A stretch of DNA of 64,000 nucleotides from Paenibacillus lemnae (GTDB lineage Bacteria > Bacillota > Bacilli > Paenibacillales > Paenibacillaceae). The notes beneath the pieces are model-generated. The model searched no databases. It saw nothing but the letters and a program-made list of their open reading frames with translations, and had not been told where the DNA came from. Position numbers and translations under genes: made by a program. Positions 1 through 9,039 of this stretch are shown here, piece after piece (the stretch's first letter is position 1; each line of letters starts with the position of its first letter). The DNA lies in assembly GCF_012933385.1 (NCBI RefSeq), contig NZ_JABBPN010000007.1, positions 1 to 64,000 of the forward strand, written 5' to 3'.

Positions 1-33
1 GTGGTGCTGACAAGTGCCTCTTTATTTTTGCAT

Positions 34-498
34 CTACTTGAGCATTTTTACGCTGCGATTCTCGGCATTCTTAGTATGCAATAAACAATCCACAATGCTC
101 TGCTTGACATCATCACCTAGATTGGCATACATGTTCACAGAATTATTGACGAAGCGCTCCTTCACATCCTCTGTCATATAACCGGCTTCAACGGACAGCG
201 AGTAAATTTTCTCACCCTTCTCGTACCATCTCATGTCACCAAAAACCGCGATGACGGCTGAAGCGGTCAATACATGCTCCTGGTTGAACGCGATCGGATG
301 CAGCTTCTCTTTCAGTTCCTGGTCGTCGATAACGAGAAACCGCCATGGCTGAAGGTTGCTGGACGAGGGAGCCAATGCTGCTTCCGCCAGCATTTCGTTC
401 ATTTCCTCGCGTGAAATCTTAACAGATGGATCATATTTTCGAACAGAATGACGTTCTTTTATAATTGCATAGAAATCCTGAGTTGTAACAGTAGTCAT
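34..498 (-). CDS. Nitroreductase family protein, C-terminally shortened
   Basis: FMN-dependent nitroreductase fold. The N-terminal signature HSVRKYD (around residues 17-23) and APSSSNLQPWRF (around residues 43-54), which bind the FMN phosphate and ring, are clear. Members of this family are usually about 200 residues, but this frame stops after 154. After the KQSIVD segment (about residue 137) the sequence no longer resembles the family, which would normally continue with a further 50-60 residues carrying the second FMN-binding part. No other frame in the remaining bases restores it, so the gene is probably a damaged or deletion-truncated copy. The start is ATG with a GAGTGAG-like site. It is divergent from the ger operon. 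Confidence 0.75.
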   Translation of the reverse strand: MTTVTTQDFYAIIKERHSVRKYDPSVKISREEMNEMLAEAALAPSSSNLQPWRFLVIDDQELKEKLHPIAFNQEHVLTASAVIAVFGDMRWYEKGEKIYSLSVEAGYMTEDVKERFVNNSVNMYANLGDDVKQSIVDCLLHTKNAENRSVKMLK

Positions 499-622
499 AA
501 TAACTCACTCCTTTATATATTCTGAATATTGCATAGTACATAAGGTATTGTAACCTATTTTTCCGCTGACGGGCAACATGAATCAATCCCCGGCCAACCG
601 CTTTTCACATGAAGTAATCTCA

Positions 623-653
623 TGCATAACATCCTTATACTCCCGGCATCCTA
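623..653 (+). promoter_or_regulatory. Sigma-G-like promoter of the ger operon
   Basis: TGCATA (623-628), 18-base spacer, CATCCTA (647-653). This closely follows the forespore sigma-G pattern (G-H-A-T-R, 17-18 bases, CATWHTA), with one mismatch in the -10. It lies 50 bases before the TTG start of the germinant receptor gene, whose family is normally transcribed by sigma-G in the forespore. Assignment is by pattern only. Confidence 0.55.
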
Positions 654-703
654 TGAAAACACTGGCATCTCAGTCATACGACGGATAAGAGGAGGGGACA
701 TTC

Positions 704-2149
704 TTGGATACTTCCAACACTTTGTTTCAGGAACTGAAGAATTATTTGAGCTGCAATGATGATGTGACTTATTTTCCAGTTCAAGTTCAGGACGTGGAAT
801 GTACATTTATATATATCCGTTCGATTGTGGATATTGTTATGCTTCAGGAAAAAATTATCCGCCCTCTGCTTCTGCTCAATGAACCTGGAACCAGACCCTT
901 TATGGAAGTCATACACTCAGATACTTTATTTCCCTGGCCTATGAAGGACGAGAAAGATCCCCTTACTGCAGCCGAAGCGATAACAGCAGGAAGTGCAGTT
1001 CTTATTGTCAACTCCCTGCCTTCTTGTATGATCTTTACGATACCCAAATATCAGAAGCGAACAGTTCAGGAATCCCAGAACGAGCAGGTTGTCATTGGAC
1101 CGCGGGAATCCTTTATCGAAGACGTTGATGTGAATTTATCTCTGTTACGTCATAAAATCCGTCACCCTGAGCTCAAAGTCGTACGTTATCAAATCGGTCG
1201 GTATACCAAAACCCCATTATATGTTGTTTATTTAGAAGGGTTGTGCGATAAAAAACTGCTTCAAGTACTGGATCGACAATTCAAAAATATTGATGTAGAC
1301 GGTGTCCTCGGTGTCAGTTTTATTTCAGAGCAATTCAAGATTACCCGTAAAACATCGTTTCCCCAGTTCCAATATACCGAACGTCCGGATTCAGTCGCAT
1401 CTGCCGTTCTTGAGGGCAGGGTAGGCATCCTGCTCGAAGGTACACCTTCCGCTCAGATTGTACCTACTACACTGTTCAGCCTTCTGCAGTCTTCCGAGGA
1501 CTATTATCAGAGTTTTATTTACGCCAGCTGGATCCGTATGGTACGGTTCGTGTTCGCCCTAGTTTCCGTGCTTCTTCCAGCATTGTACGTCTCGATCAGC
1601 ACATTTCAGCCCGAGATCATTCCGACTGACCTGCTGCTTACCATTGCAGCTGCCCGGGAAAACATCCCCTTCACGGCATTGGTCGAAGCCTTGCTGATGG
1701 AGCTGACCTTTGAAGCGCTTCGAGAAGCTGGAACCCGTATACCCAAGCCAGTCGGACAGACGATTTCCATCATTGGTGCCATCGTTATCGGACAGGCCGC
1801 TGTTTCAGCTGGAGTGGTGTCTGCTCCGATGGTCATTGTCGTCTCGATTACCGGGATTGCCGCTTTCATCGTCCCTCATTATGAATTGGGACTTTCACTG
1901 CGGCTGCTCCGCTTTGCACTTCTTATTCTGGGCGGAACGATGGGTTTGATTGGAGTGCTGGCTGCGACATTTATTATTTACAGCCGCCTGTGCTCATTGA
2001 ACACATTCGGAACTCCCTATATGCAGCCATTCGCTCCGATCGTTTTCTCTGAATGGAGAGATATGCTGTTTCGTGCTCCCTCTTACATGATGACCAGGCG
2101 CCCTTATGCCTTTCATGCCAAGAACAAAAGGAGGCTCCGTAAAAAATGA
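704..2149 (+). CDS. Spore germination protein, GerA family (receptor A subunit)
   Basis: A subunit of a GerA-type germinant receptor, which sits in the spore inner membrane and senses small nutrients. The 481 residues show the family layout: a soluble N-terminal region to about residue 275, then a membrane region with several hydrophobic segments (starting at WIRMVRFVFALVSVLLPALY). The conserved block running from PVGQTISIIGAIVIGQAAVSAG to about IPHYELG is typical. The start is TTG at 704, supported by AGGAGGGG at 690-697 with a six-base gap. The stop overlaps the next gene by four bases (ATGA), so translation is probably coupled. Order in the operon is A, C, small D-like, B. Confidence 0.95.
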   Translation: MDTSNTLFQELKNYLSCNDDVTYFPVQVQDVECTFIYIRSIVDIVMLQEKIIRPLLLLNEPGTRPFMEVIHSDTLFPWPMKDEKDPLTAAEAITAGSAVLIVNSLPSCMIFTIPKYQKRTVQESQNEQVVIGPRESFIEDVDVNLSLLRHKIRHPELKVVRYQIGRYTKTPLYVVYLEGLCDKKLLQVLDRQFKNIDVDGVLGVSFISEQFKITRKTSFPQFQYTERPDSVASAVLEGRVGILLEGTPSAQIVPTTLFSLLQSSEDYYQSFIYASWIRMVRFVFALVSVLLPALYVSISTFQPEIIPTDLLLTIAAARENIPFTALVEALLMELTFEALREAGTRIPKPVGQTISIIGAIVIGQAAVSAGVVSAPMVIVVSITGIAAFIVPHYELGLSLRLLRFALLILGGTMGLIGVLAATFIIYSRLCSLNTFGTPYMQPFAPIVFSEWRDMLFRAPSYMMTRRPYAFHAKNKRRLRKK

Positions 2150-3303
2150 GACGCTGGTGGATCGCCATTTCTTCCGTTCTTCCCGTTCTATTACTGACCG
2201 GCTGTCTGGCCAAGGTTGAAATCAATGATCAGCTCTTCGTCCTGTCCCTTTACCTGGATAAGGATGTGGAAAAAAACGAATATACCGTAACGATCAGCAG
2301 TCCGCTGCCCAATCGTCTGAGCAATGGGGCTGGCAGCGGCAGCGGCCAGGGACAACCTTTTGCACTCGTCACAGAATCAGCCCCAACCATCCCTCTCGCT
2401 TTGAATGCCATTCAGAGACAGATGACCCGAAAGCTGGACTTCAGCCATACCCGGGTCATTGTCATCGGCAATCGTCTTGCACGTGCTGGTCTAGAGGACT
2501 TGTTCAATTGGACGCTCAGGGAACGTGCTCTTGATTACAGCACATTTGTTATGATTTCCCCGCAGGATGCAAGATCTGCATCTGAGCTTACTCCGGTTTT
2601 TGAAACAATGCCTTCTACGGTTCTGAAGCGTTTCGCTGTTCAAAATAATGTGATGGGAACGACATTGAAGGACTGCCTGTCAGGATATATGGCAGGCACC
2701 GGATATGCCATGAATCAACTTTCGATTACCGAAAAACCCGTGTCCAGTCAGAGCAAGACCGAGAAATGGGCTGGCGTGGATGGAATCGGGCTTTTTGATA
2801 GTACTCGTCTCAAATCTGTGCTGAACATACAGCAGACCCGGGTCATCGCCTGGGCAATCGGCAGCCGGAAGACCCCCATCTACAGACCTGTGTACAGTGT
2901 TTTGTGGGATGGAGGCAGGAGTAAAGCCAGTGTTCTATTTACACACAGTGAATCTTCCAAAACGATTTCCATGACATCATCAGGCCCGCTGGTAACCATC
3001 AAACTTCGAGGAACCGCTGACGTCTTGTCTTTGAAAGATGACAAGCGCAGAGAACCTACGGAATCCAACACCTATATTATTAAGGAGTTAAATGATCAGA
3101 TCGGTGGACATCTAAGAGAAGCTCTAACAATTTCCCAAGAAAACGGGGCCGACATTCTTAAAATCGGGCAGCTCTTGAATGCCAGATATCCGGATGTCTG
3201 GCAGGAGCTGAAGCAGGATTGGGCAGGTAATTATAAAAATCAAGTGGAGTTCCAGATCAAGCTGAAGCTGGATATCCGCAATACAGATATGCAGACTGGA
3301 TAG
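2146..3303 (+). CDS. Germination lipoprotein, GerC family
   Basis: C subunit of the same germinant receptor, an outer-face lipoprotein of the spore inner membrane. Residues 1-20 form a lipoprotein signal with the lipobox LTGC, then LAKVEINDQLFVLSLYLDKD, which is the usual beginning of mature GerC proteins (KEIND-like). The 385-residue length fits the family. The start ATG overlaps the stop of the A-subunit gene. Its role in the family is to allow assembly and function of the A and B subunits. Nothing unusual was seen. Confidence 0.95.
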   Translation: MRRWWIAISSVLPVLLLTGCLAKVEINDQLFVLSLYLDKDVEKNEYTVTISSPLPNRLSNGAGSGSGQGQPFALVTESAPTIPLALNAIQRQMTRKLDFSHTRVIVIGNRLARAGLEDLFNWTLRERALDYSTFVMISPQDARSASELTPVFETMPSTVLKRFAVQNNVMGTTLKDCLSGYMAGTGYAMNQLSITEKPVSSQSKTEKWAGVDGIGLFDSTRLKSVLNIQQTRVIAWAIGSRKTPIYRPVYSVLWDGGRSKASVLFTHSESSKTISMTSSGPLVTIKLRGTADVLSLKDDKRREPTESNTYIIKELNDQIGGHLREALTISQENGADILKIGQLLNARYPDVWQELKQDWAGNYKNQVEFQIKLKLDIRNTDMQTG

Positions 3304-3352
3304 TTAACATATGCTGCAGTTTTAGCACTTCACTTTAAAAGGAGCCAGGCTC

Positions 3353-3574
3353 ATGTTCTGTCTGATTTTTTGCTCGCTTGCAGTAGTCGATTGGTTCTTG
3401 CTCCGCAAGGAACAGCCTACTAAGGAGAAAAAGCGCAAAGTGTACCGTATCCTATGGTTTATTGTGCCTATGATCGCATGGAACGCAGGCGCATCCCACA
3501 TTTACGGATGGCCTAATCCGTTCGACGTGATAGAACTGATGCTTGGATGGTCTAACTCTCTTCTGGAAGGATGA
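3353..3574 (+). CDS. Small membrane protein, possible germinant receptor D subunit
   Basis: A 73-residue protein between the C and B receptor genes. It has a hydrophobic N-terminal stretch (about 1-17), a basic linker (KEKKRKVYR) and a second hydrophobic segment (about 32-50, WFIVPMIAW). AAAAGGAG at 3337-3344 lies eight bases before the ATG. Small two-helix D subunits are known to be encoded inside some Bacillus germinant receptor operons and to modulate germination; size, topology and position match that class. Sequence identity to a named D subunit was not tested, so the function is inferred from context. Confidence 0.7.
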   Translation: MFCLIFCSLAVVDWFLLRKEQPTKEKKRKVYRILWFIVPMIAWNAGASHIYGWPNPFDVIELMLGWSNSLLEG

Positions 3575-3580
3575 GGATAT

Positions 3581-4765
3581 ATGCGCCAGTCCCCTTGGCA
3601 ATTGTTTCGATTTGCATTTATCTACTTGAACTCCCAGCCTACGGCTTATTTAATCCCCCCGCTGCTGGCAGGCGCAGGCTATTTAGGCTGGATATCTATA
3701 ATAGGCGCCATGATCTGCAGCTTGCTGCTCCTGTATTGTACGGTACGTCTAGGAATGGCGGACCCTGAAACCTCCTGGCTGTATTTTGGAGAGCGTATTG
3801 TCGGAAAGTGGCCGCATACCCTCGTTCTGATTCTCATTGTCTTCTGGATAATCACCTATGTAGCCGTAGATATTGAGAGTTTCACACTCTTCTATGGTTC
3901 CAATTATATGAGGGCAACACCGCAGTGGGTCATCCAGATCGTATTGGGGTTTGTCATCATCATTACCGCCCGATGGGGGATCGTTCCATTAATCTATATG
4001 GCGGATGGATTGTTTTTTCTCACCATATTTTCGATTGTTCTCACTCTGGCTTCGTTCAGTAAAGATGCTCATTACGATTGGCTGCCGGGGATGATCACCC
4101 ATCATAATTTTGGCTCAGTATGGAAGCAAATCCTGTTCTCCCTGTCTTTTGTCGGAGAATGGATTGTATTCTTATTTCTGGCTCCGTTAATTAAAATCAA
4201 CCGTCAGGCTTTCCGTAATCTGGCCTGCTCTGTTATGCTGATTACCCTCGCTGTCGTGATTGAATGGGGGCTGACACTATTGAATTTCGGACTTGAACTG
4301 GCCCGGATCCTTCAATATCCGCTCGTTGAGCTGATCCGAAGTTCCATTACAGGCCTGCTGGGCAACTCCGATCCGATCATTATCGGACTATGGGCAACAT
4401 CCATGTTTATACACAGTTCATTTCTGCTTCAGATTGGTGCTCATATCATGGCCAAGCTGCTCAATGTCCACGGCCTGGAAATGGAAAAGCCTCTCATCAC
4501 CCTGCTTGGAGGGTCGGCCAGCATATCAGCTTACCAACTCGGCCTGAACCCAGCATTATATCAAAAGCAGTTTAGCTCCTTTGCCGCAGTCCTGTTCTGG
4601 ATAGTCATCGCCCTGATCCCGGTGGTGTACTTGATCATCCTAAAGTTTAAGGGAGGATTGAAACCGAAACCCGCAGGTATAGGTTCTGATCAAGCCTCGA
4701 ACATTAAAGGGAACACCGCTTCCAATCATTCCGATCGCGGCCTGCCTGGAGATTATTCTCGCTGA
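3581..4765 (+). CDS. Spore germination permease, GerB family (receptor B subunit)
   Basis: B subunit of the germinant receptor; GerB proteins belong to the APC-type amino acid/polyamine transporter superfamily and carry the germinant-binding site in known receptors. The 394 residues contain about ten hydrophobic segments, from LNSQPTAYLIPPLLAGAGYLG near the N terminus to VLFWIVIALIPVVYLIIL, followed by a short basic tail. AAGGATGAGG precedes the ATG and overlaps the end of the small D-like gene, so the two are translated from adjoining sites. Its 3' end overlaps the convergent stalk-domain gene by 13 bases; no terminator separates them. Confidence 0.95.
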   Translation: MRQSPWQLFRFAFIYLNSQPTAYLIPPLLAGAGYLGWISIIGAMICSLLLLYCTVRLGMADPETSWLYFGERIVGKWPHTLVLILIVFWIITYVAVDIESFTLFYGSNYMRATPQWVIQIVLGFVIIITARWGIVPLIYMADGLFFLTIFSIVLTLASFSKDAHYDWLPGMITHHNFGSVWKQILFSLSFVGEWIVFLFLAPLIKINRQAFRNLACSVMLITLAVVIEWGLTLLNFGLELARILQYPLVELIRSSITGLLGNSDPIIIGLWATSMFIHSSFLLQIGAHIMAKLLNVHGLEMEKPLITLLGGSASISAYQLGLNPALYQKQFSSFAAVLFWIVIALIPVVYLIILKFKGGLKPKPAGIGSDQASNIKGNTASNHSDRGLPGDYSR

Positions 4766-5811
4766 TATTCAGGGAAGAGGATGAATTGCACGCTCTCCGC
4801 GGTCAGCTTGTCCTGACTCCATCTGTAGGTAATTACCAGTTCACCGACAAATTCAGAAGGTGAAATACTACCGCCAAGACGCAGTACCAGCTTGCCGTTC
4901 TCGATGCTGTGATAAACAACCGACCCGAAACCCACAGCCGAATGATCCGTACGGCTGCCGTCTTCATCAGGGATTTCAAGTGTCATCTCTCTGCCGTCTG
5001 CTGTCACTGTGACCGTCAGCACACCATTCTGATGCTTTATGGCAGAGCTTACCTTCTCCTTCACAATTTCCTTGAATGACTGTACTGGAATCTCAGTAAG
5101 GTCCTTGGCACGGATTACATGTACATCCTGAGCATGGACGCCAGTGCCTGAACCTTGGTTCAGAAGCACCGTGACTTCCTCTTCTCCATCATTCGTAAGA
5201 TCAGCTTCGATCAGCTGGGGTATCTCCTTCCACCCTGTAGGTGTGCTCCACGGAAAATGGTGCTGTTTGCCGCCAATTTCCAAGCTCAGGCCATGATACA
5301 CGCCATCTTTCTCGTTGTTTCCGAATATTTTGACATCTTTGCGTGAGTCACCGTACGCGAGCGGCCGTCTGCCGCCGCTGTTAACCTTGACAACTTCCTG
5401 CTCACCACCAACCACAACGGCAGCTCCAGTAAGTCTCTTGAACAGTGACAACGGCACCATCACTCTGCCCTGTTCAATATAAACAGGATGCGTCAGTTGG
5501 ATATCTCTTCCGGCTGTGGTGGATACCTCATCACTGCCGTTCGTGAGTACATAACGCTGACCGCCAGCCCAAGCCGTGAGTGATTTATCGAGCTGATTCC
5601 ATTGAAGCTGTATGCCTTGCCAATCTCGAATTATATAAATGGGAAGGAAAACTTCCCCGTTGTTAACTACCGGCTGAACATCCATATTCACCATTTGATG
5701 ATCCATACGCAGTGACAGCTCCTGCCGCGCATCCGCGAAAGCTCCGTTTCCTGAATGAATAACGGACGAGAGCAGTACAGAAGCCATCAAAGAACCTAAT
5801 AATTTCTTCAT
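4753..5811 (-). CDS. Secreted protein with copper amine oxidase-type stalk domain
   Basis: Residues 1-27 are a signal peptide ending at AFA. Residues about 35-135 resemble the copper-amine-oxidase N-terminal (stalk) domain common in Paenibacillus exported proteins: paired repeats with NGEVFLPIYIIRDW and EQGRVMVPLSLFKRLTGA. The rest (about 150-352) has no family I can name; it includes an EADLTNDGEEEVTVLLNQGSG segment like the repeats that describe reported values in exported proteins. The protein is probably cell-wall associated. It is convergent with the germination permease gene and shares 13 bases with it. Function unknown. Confidence 0.8.
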   Translation of the reverse strand: MKKLLGSLMASVLLSSVIHSGNGAFADARQELSLRMDHQMVNMDVQPVVNNGEVFLPIYIIRDWQGIQLQWNQLDKSLTAWAGGQRYVLTNGSDEVSTTAGRDIQLTHPVYIEQGRVMVPLSLFKRLTGAAVVVGGEQEVVKVNSGGRRPLAYGDSRKDVKIFGNNEKDGVYHGLSLEIGGKQHHFPWSTPTGWKEIPQLIEADLTNDGEEEVTVLLNQGSGTGVHAQDVHVIRAKDLTEIPVQSFKEIVKEKVSSAIKHQNGVLTVTVTADGREMTLEIPDEDGSRTDHSAVGFGSVVYHSIENGKLVLRLGGSISPSEFVGELVITYRWSQDKLTAESVQFILFPEYQRE

Positions 5812-5890
5812 CTCATTCGTTTCCTTCCTGTAACTGAGTCATATGTACATCATAGCGAAGTTACTAGGAAAAAGGGTTAAAATATGGACA

Positions 5891-8800
5891 TTATTTCAAA
5901 TGAATTTTATATGTCTTGATCTCAAACGGTGTAAGGGTAAAGGCAGCACACCCTCCAGACACCATAACCTCTTTCTCATGTTCTTCCATCAGATTCACTT
6001 CCTCCACTGCCGACACAGGCCAATGCAGCTGGAGATGTCCGTCTGCCCGGCTTCCCGAAGTTTCATACAGTCTCACCACAACAGCATCACTGTCCTCTGC
6101 CTGCTTAACCGCTTCGATCATGACATGCTCATGATCCACCTCAAAGGCTGATAAAACACGCTGTGATGCCTCACTCGCCTGCTTCAATATAGAGTGAGCC
6201 CGTATAGTTCGAAGCGGTACATTCAGTTCATAACCCGCCTTGTAGACAGAAGCCTGTTCCGCATTTCCCTGATGAGGCAGAATTGAATAAGTGAATTCAT
6301 GCTGTGCCCGGTCAGCCGTTTCATCGGGATAACCCGGGCTTCTCAGCAGGTTGATATCCAGTCCCTGGTCATCTGCACGGAACCCGTACTTACTGTCATT
6401 CAAAAGTGCGACTCCATATCCACTCTCTGAGAGATCAATCCAATGATGGGCACAAATCTCGTCGCGTGCAAAATCCCATGAAGTATTGCGGTGAATTGGC
6501 CGTTTGATGGACCCGAATTGAATCTCGCTTGTGACTTCACCGGCCCGCACATCTAACGGGAATGATGCCCGCAGCATTTTCTGATTCTCCTGCCAATTCA
6601 CTTTTGTCTGAAAATCAAGCCTTGCGCTGCCGGAGGTTAAAATAATCCGCTGCTGCAGCATGGAACTGCCAAAGGTATACGTTTGATCCACATAAGCCTG
6701 CGCACCATGAACTCCAGCCTGCACGGAGGCAGCTTTCAGCTGGCAGCTCGGCCGGCTGCGATAATCACTGCGGAAGTCCCATGCATCACCGCCCCGGTCA
6801 TCGTAAAGGGTAAGCACATTGGCTTGATCATTCGTAGGCAGCAGCTCGCGCCGGTTTGGCTTGTCATAGATAGATGAGATGGAGCCGTTTTCTTGGAATT
6901 CAACGCGCAGCAGATCATTCTCGAGGTGCTGTGGCGCTGCGGAAAGAACAGAAACGGGATTGGCGGCTGATACAGCCTGATCCGCTGCGCTTACAACAGC
7001 ATAACCCATGGACGGCACTACAATCTGATGCCAGTTCCCTTCCAGCTCCATCCACTCTTTTCGTTCCCATGGCAGCGAGTTGAAGACCACAGAGGATTCT
7101 TCCCTGCCCTTCGTCGCATATGAAGCCACAGCCGCGTAGCGTTCCGCGATCAGCGCTTCCGTACGGTCCAGCAGGATCTGATATCTGGCGAGAGACTCAT
7201 CATACACCCTCTTGATGGATGATCCAGGCAGAATATCATGGAACTGATACAACAGCGTCTCTTTCCACAACGCTTCAAGCTCTGCCTTCGGATACGGCAC
7301 CTTGCACAGCTGCTTGGCAAGCACAGCCGCGAACTCCAATTCACGCAGCGCCTTTTCCATAAGGCGGTTATACCGCTTATTCCGTCCCTGTGTCGTGAGG
7401 GTTCCCTGATGCTTCTCCAGGTACAGCTCGCCGTGCCAGGTTTTGTAATACGCTGCACGTTCATTCAGCTTGTCGAGAAAAGAAGCTGACGTTTCTTGTA
7501 CTACCGGCGGAAGGCCAAGGAGATTATGTTCCCGCTCCAGGCGTTCCAGATGCTCTTCACCCGGACCTCCCCCGCCGTCCCCGATTCCAAACAGCAGAAG
7601 CGCCCGGTCCGATACGTTCTTGTCATGGTACTCTTGTTCAATCTTGAGCAGAGATCTTGGCGCAGCCGGAGAGTTATAAGTGTCTTCAGGCGGTAAATGC
7701 GTCAGTACCTTGCTGCCGTCAATTCCTTCCCAGAAAAACGTGTGGTGCGGATAGTCGTTATGCATATTCCAGGACAGTTTCTGTGTCACCATAAAATCGA
7801 TGCCCGATTTCTTCAATAGCTGCGGCAGACTTGCGGTGTACCCGAAAATATCCGGTACCCACAGCGAACGCACCGTCTGCCCAAACTCTTCCTGATAAAA
7901 CCGCTGTCCGTAGAGAATCTGGCGAACCAATGCCTCGCCGCCGGACACGTTGGAGTCAGGCTCTACCCACATTGCTCCCTGAAGCTCCCATCGGCCTTCC
8001 TCTACCCGAGCCTTTACCTGCTCATACAGGGCCGGATAATGATCCTTGATCCATTGATACAGCTGCGGCTGACTGGCTCCAAAAACATAGTTCGGATAAC
8101 GTTCCATCATTTGGAGAACAGTAGAGAACGTCCGTGCACCCTTGCGGATCGTTTCCCGGATCGGCCACAGCCAGGCCAAATCCATATGAGCATGGCCAAC
8201 AGCGCTGACTGTCAAGGTAGGGTCACCTCCGCGTTTCGCCAGTGGTACGGACAGAATTTCCCGGGCATGATCCACTTCATGCTCATGAAATCCCTCAGTG
8301 AATATCAGCGAAGCTTCATAGAGCGCCTGCAGAATCTGCGCACGTCTCGAGGCATTTTCCGGCAGCCGCTCCGCCAGCTCCAGCAGCACTTCCACATCAT
8401 AATAAAGGGCACGGACCTGCTCGCGGCAAAGTGCTATGACGGCTTCTTTCAGTGTACCGCTGCGGTATCTGCCGAACAGATCATTGCAGCCGGCATCTCC
8501 CCACAAATCAATCTGCTCTCCACCGGTCGCTTGCTCTGTGATATGTACCACTCGTTTTCCAGGCTTGCCTAGTGCTGTCTCGAATTCCGAATTCACATTC
8601 GTTAAACCTTGTCTCGGCGTCCCTGCCTCATCGACCAGACACAGTTCGCCATTGACATCAATCAACAGTACAGCCTTTTGTCCGGCAGCTTCAGAAGGGA
8701 TGTAGCCTTCAAAATGAAACCATGCGCAATCCCACAACTCGCCCCATTTCATGCCAGGCTTCAAATCTGTCAGCAGCTCTCCTGTTGTCCGTTGTTCAAA

Positions 8801-8923
8801 TGAAACAGGTTCCTTCGTAACCCATGCGTTAACGTGTAGCGGTGCCAATTCCTGATATATATGCTGCTCAATCATATCCTTCATTTCTCTTAGTCGATCC
8901 AGGTTAAACGGTTCATATGGCAT
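5891..8923 (-). CDS. Alpha-mannosidase, glycoside hydrolase family 38
   Basis: Cytoplasmic GH38 retaining alpha-mannosidase (1010 residues, no signal peptide), hydrolysing alpha-linked mannose from small oligosaccharides. The catalytic domain begins with GHAHMDLAW; His246 and Asp248 are likely zinc ligands. WVPDIFGY carries Asp358, the likely nucleophile. WELQGAMWVEPDSNVSGGE is another typical GH38 block. The C-terminal half is the beta-rich region (DLLRVEFQENGSISSIYDK). The N-terminal 230 residues are the accessory domain of this type. GGAGGAG lies eight bases before the ATG. A GntR/LacI-type regulator gene lies directly upstream in the same direction. No sugar transporter is adjacent. Confidence 0.93.
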   Translation of the reverse strand: MPYEPFNLDRLREMKDMIEQHIYQELAPLHVNAWVTKEPVSFEQRTTGELLTDLKPGMKWGELWDCAWFHFEGYIPSEAAGQKAVLLIDVNGELCLVDEAGTPRQGLTNVNSEFETALGKPGKRVVHITEQATGGEQIDLWGDAGCNDLFGRYRSGTLKEAVIALCREQVRALYYDVEVLLELAERLPENASRRAQILQALYEASLIFTEGFHEHEVDHAREILSVPLAKRGGDPTLTVSAVGHAHMDLAWLWPIRETIRKGARTFSTVLQMMERYPNYVFGASQPQLYQWIKDHYPALYEQVKARVEEGRWELQGAMWVEPDSNVSGGEALVRQILYGQRFYQEEFGQTVRSLWVPDIFGYTASLPQLLKKSGIDFMVTQKLSWNMHNDYPHHTFFWEGIDGSKVLTHLPPEDTYNSPAAPRSLLKIEQEYHDKNVSDRALLLFGIGDGGGGPGEEHLERLEREHNLLGLPPVVQETSASFLDKLNERAAYYKTWHGELYLEKHQGTLTTQGRNKRYNRLMEKALRELEFAAVLAKQLCKVPYPKAELEALWKETLLYQFHDILPGSSIKRVYDESLARYQILLDRTEALIAERYAAVASYATKGREESSVVFNSLPWERKEWMELEGNWHQIVVPSMGYAVVSAADQAVSAANPVSVLSAAPQHLENDLLRVEFQENGSISSIYDKPNRRELLPTNDQANVLTLYDDRGGDAWDFRSDYRSRPSCQLKAASVQAGVHGAQAYVDQTYTFGSSMLQQRIILTSGSARLDFQTKVNWQENQKMLRASFPLDVRAGEVTSEIQFGSIKRPIHRNTSWDFARDEICAHHWIDLSESGYGVALLNDSKYGFRADDQGLDINLLRSPGYPDETADRAQHEFTYSILPHQGNAEQASVYKAGYELNVPLRTIRAHSILKQASEASQRVLSAFEVDHEHVMIEAVKQAEDSDAVVVRLYETSGSRADGHLQLHWPVSAVEEVNLMEEHEKEVMVSGGCAAFTLTPFEIKTYKIHLK

Positions 8924-8945
8924 ATTATCTGCTCCTCCAATACAT

Positions 8946-8984
8946 TTACTATATCAATTAATATATCACAGATATAAATATATC
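8946..8984 (-). promoter_or_regulatory. Candidate promoter/operator of the mannosidase gene
   Basis: An AT-rich stretch before the mannosidase gene. It holds a perfect palindrome GATATA-AA-TATATC (8971-8984) and, on the minus strand, TGATATAGTAAA, which reads as an extended -10 (TGnTATAnT). The 13-base string TGATATAGTAAAT also occurs before the upstream regulator gene (near 10213-10226). The sharing suggests a common promoter core or operator for the GntR/LacI-type protein. No convincing -35 was seen. Confidence 0.4.
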
Positions 8985-9039
8985 AGATTCAATATCAATT
9001 AAAAATCTAAGAATGGAGCCAAAATAGCCCATGCCCGGC

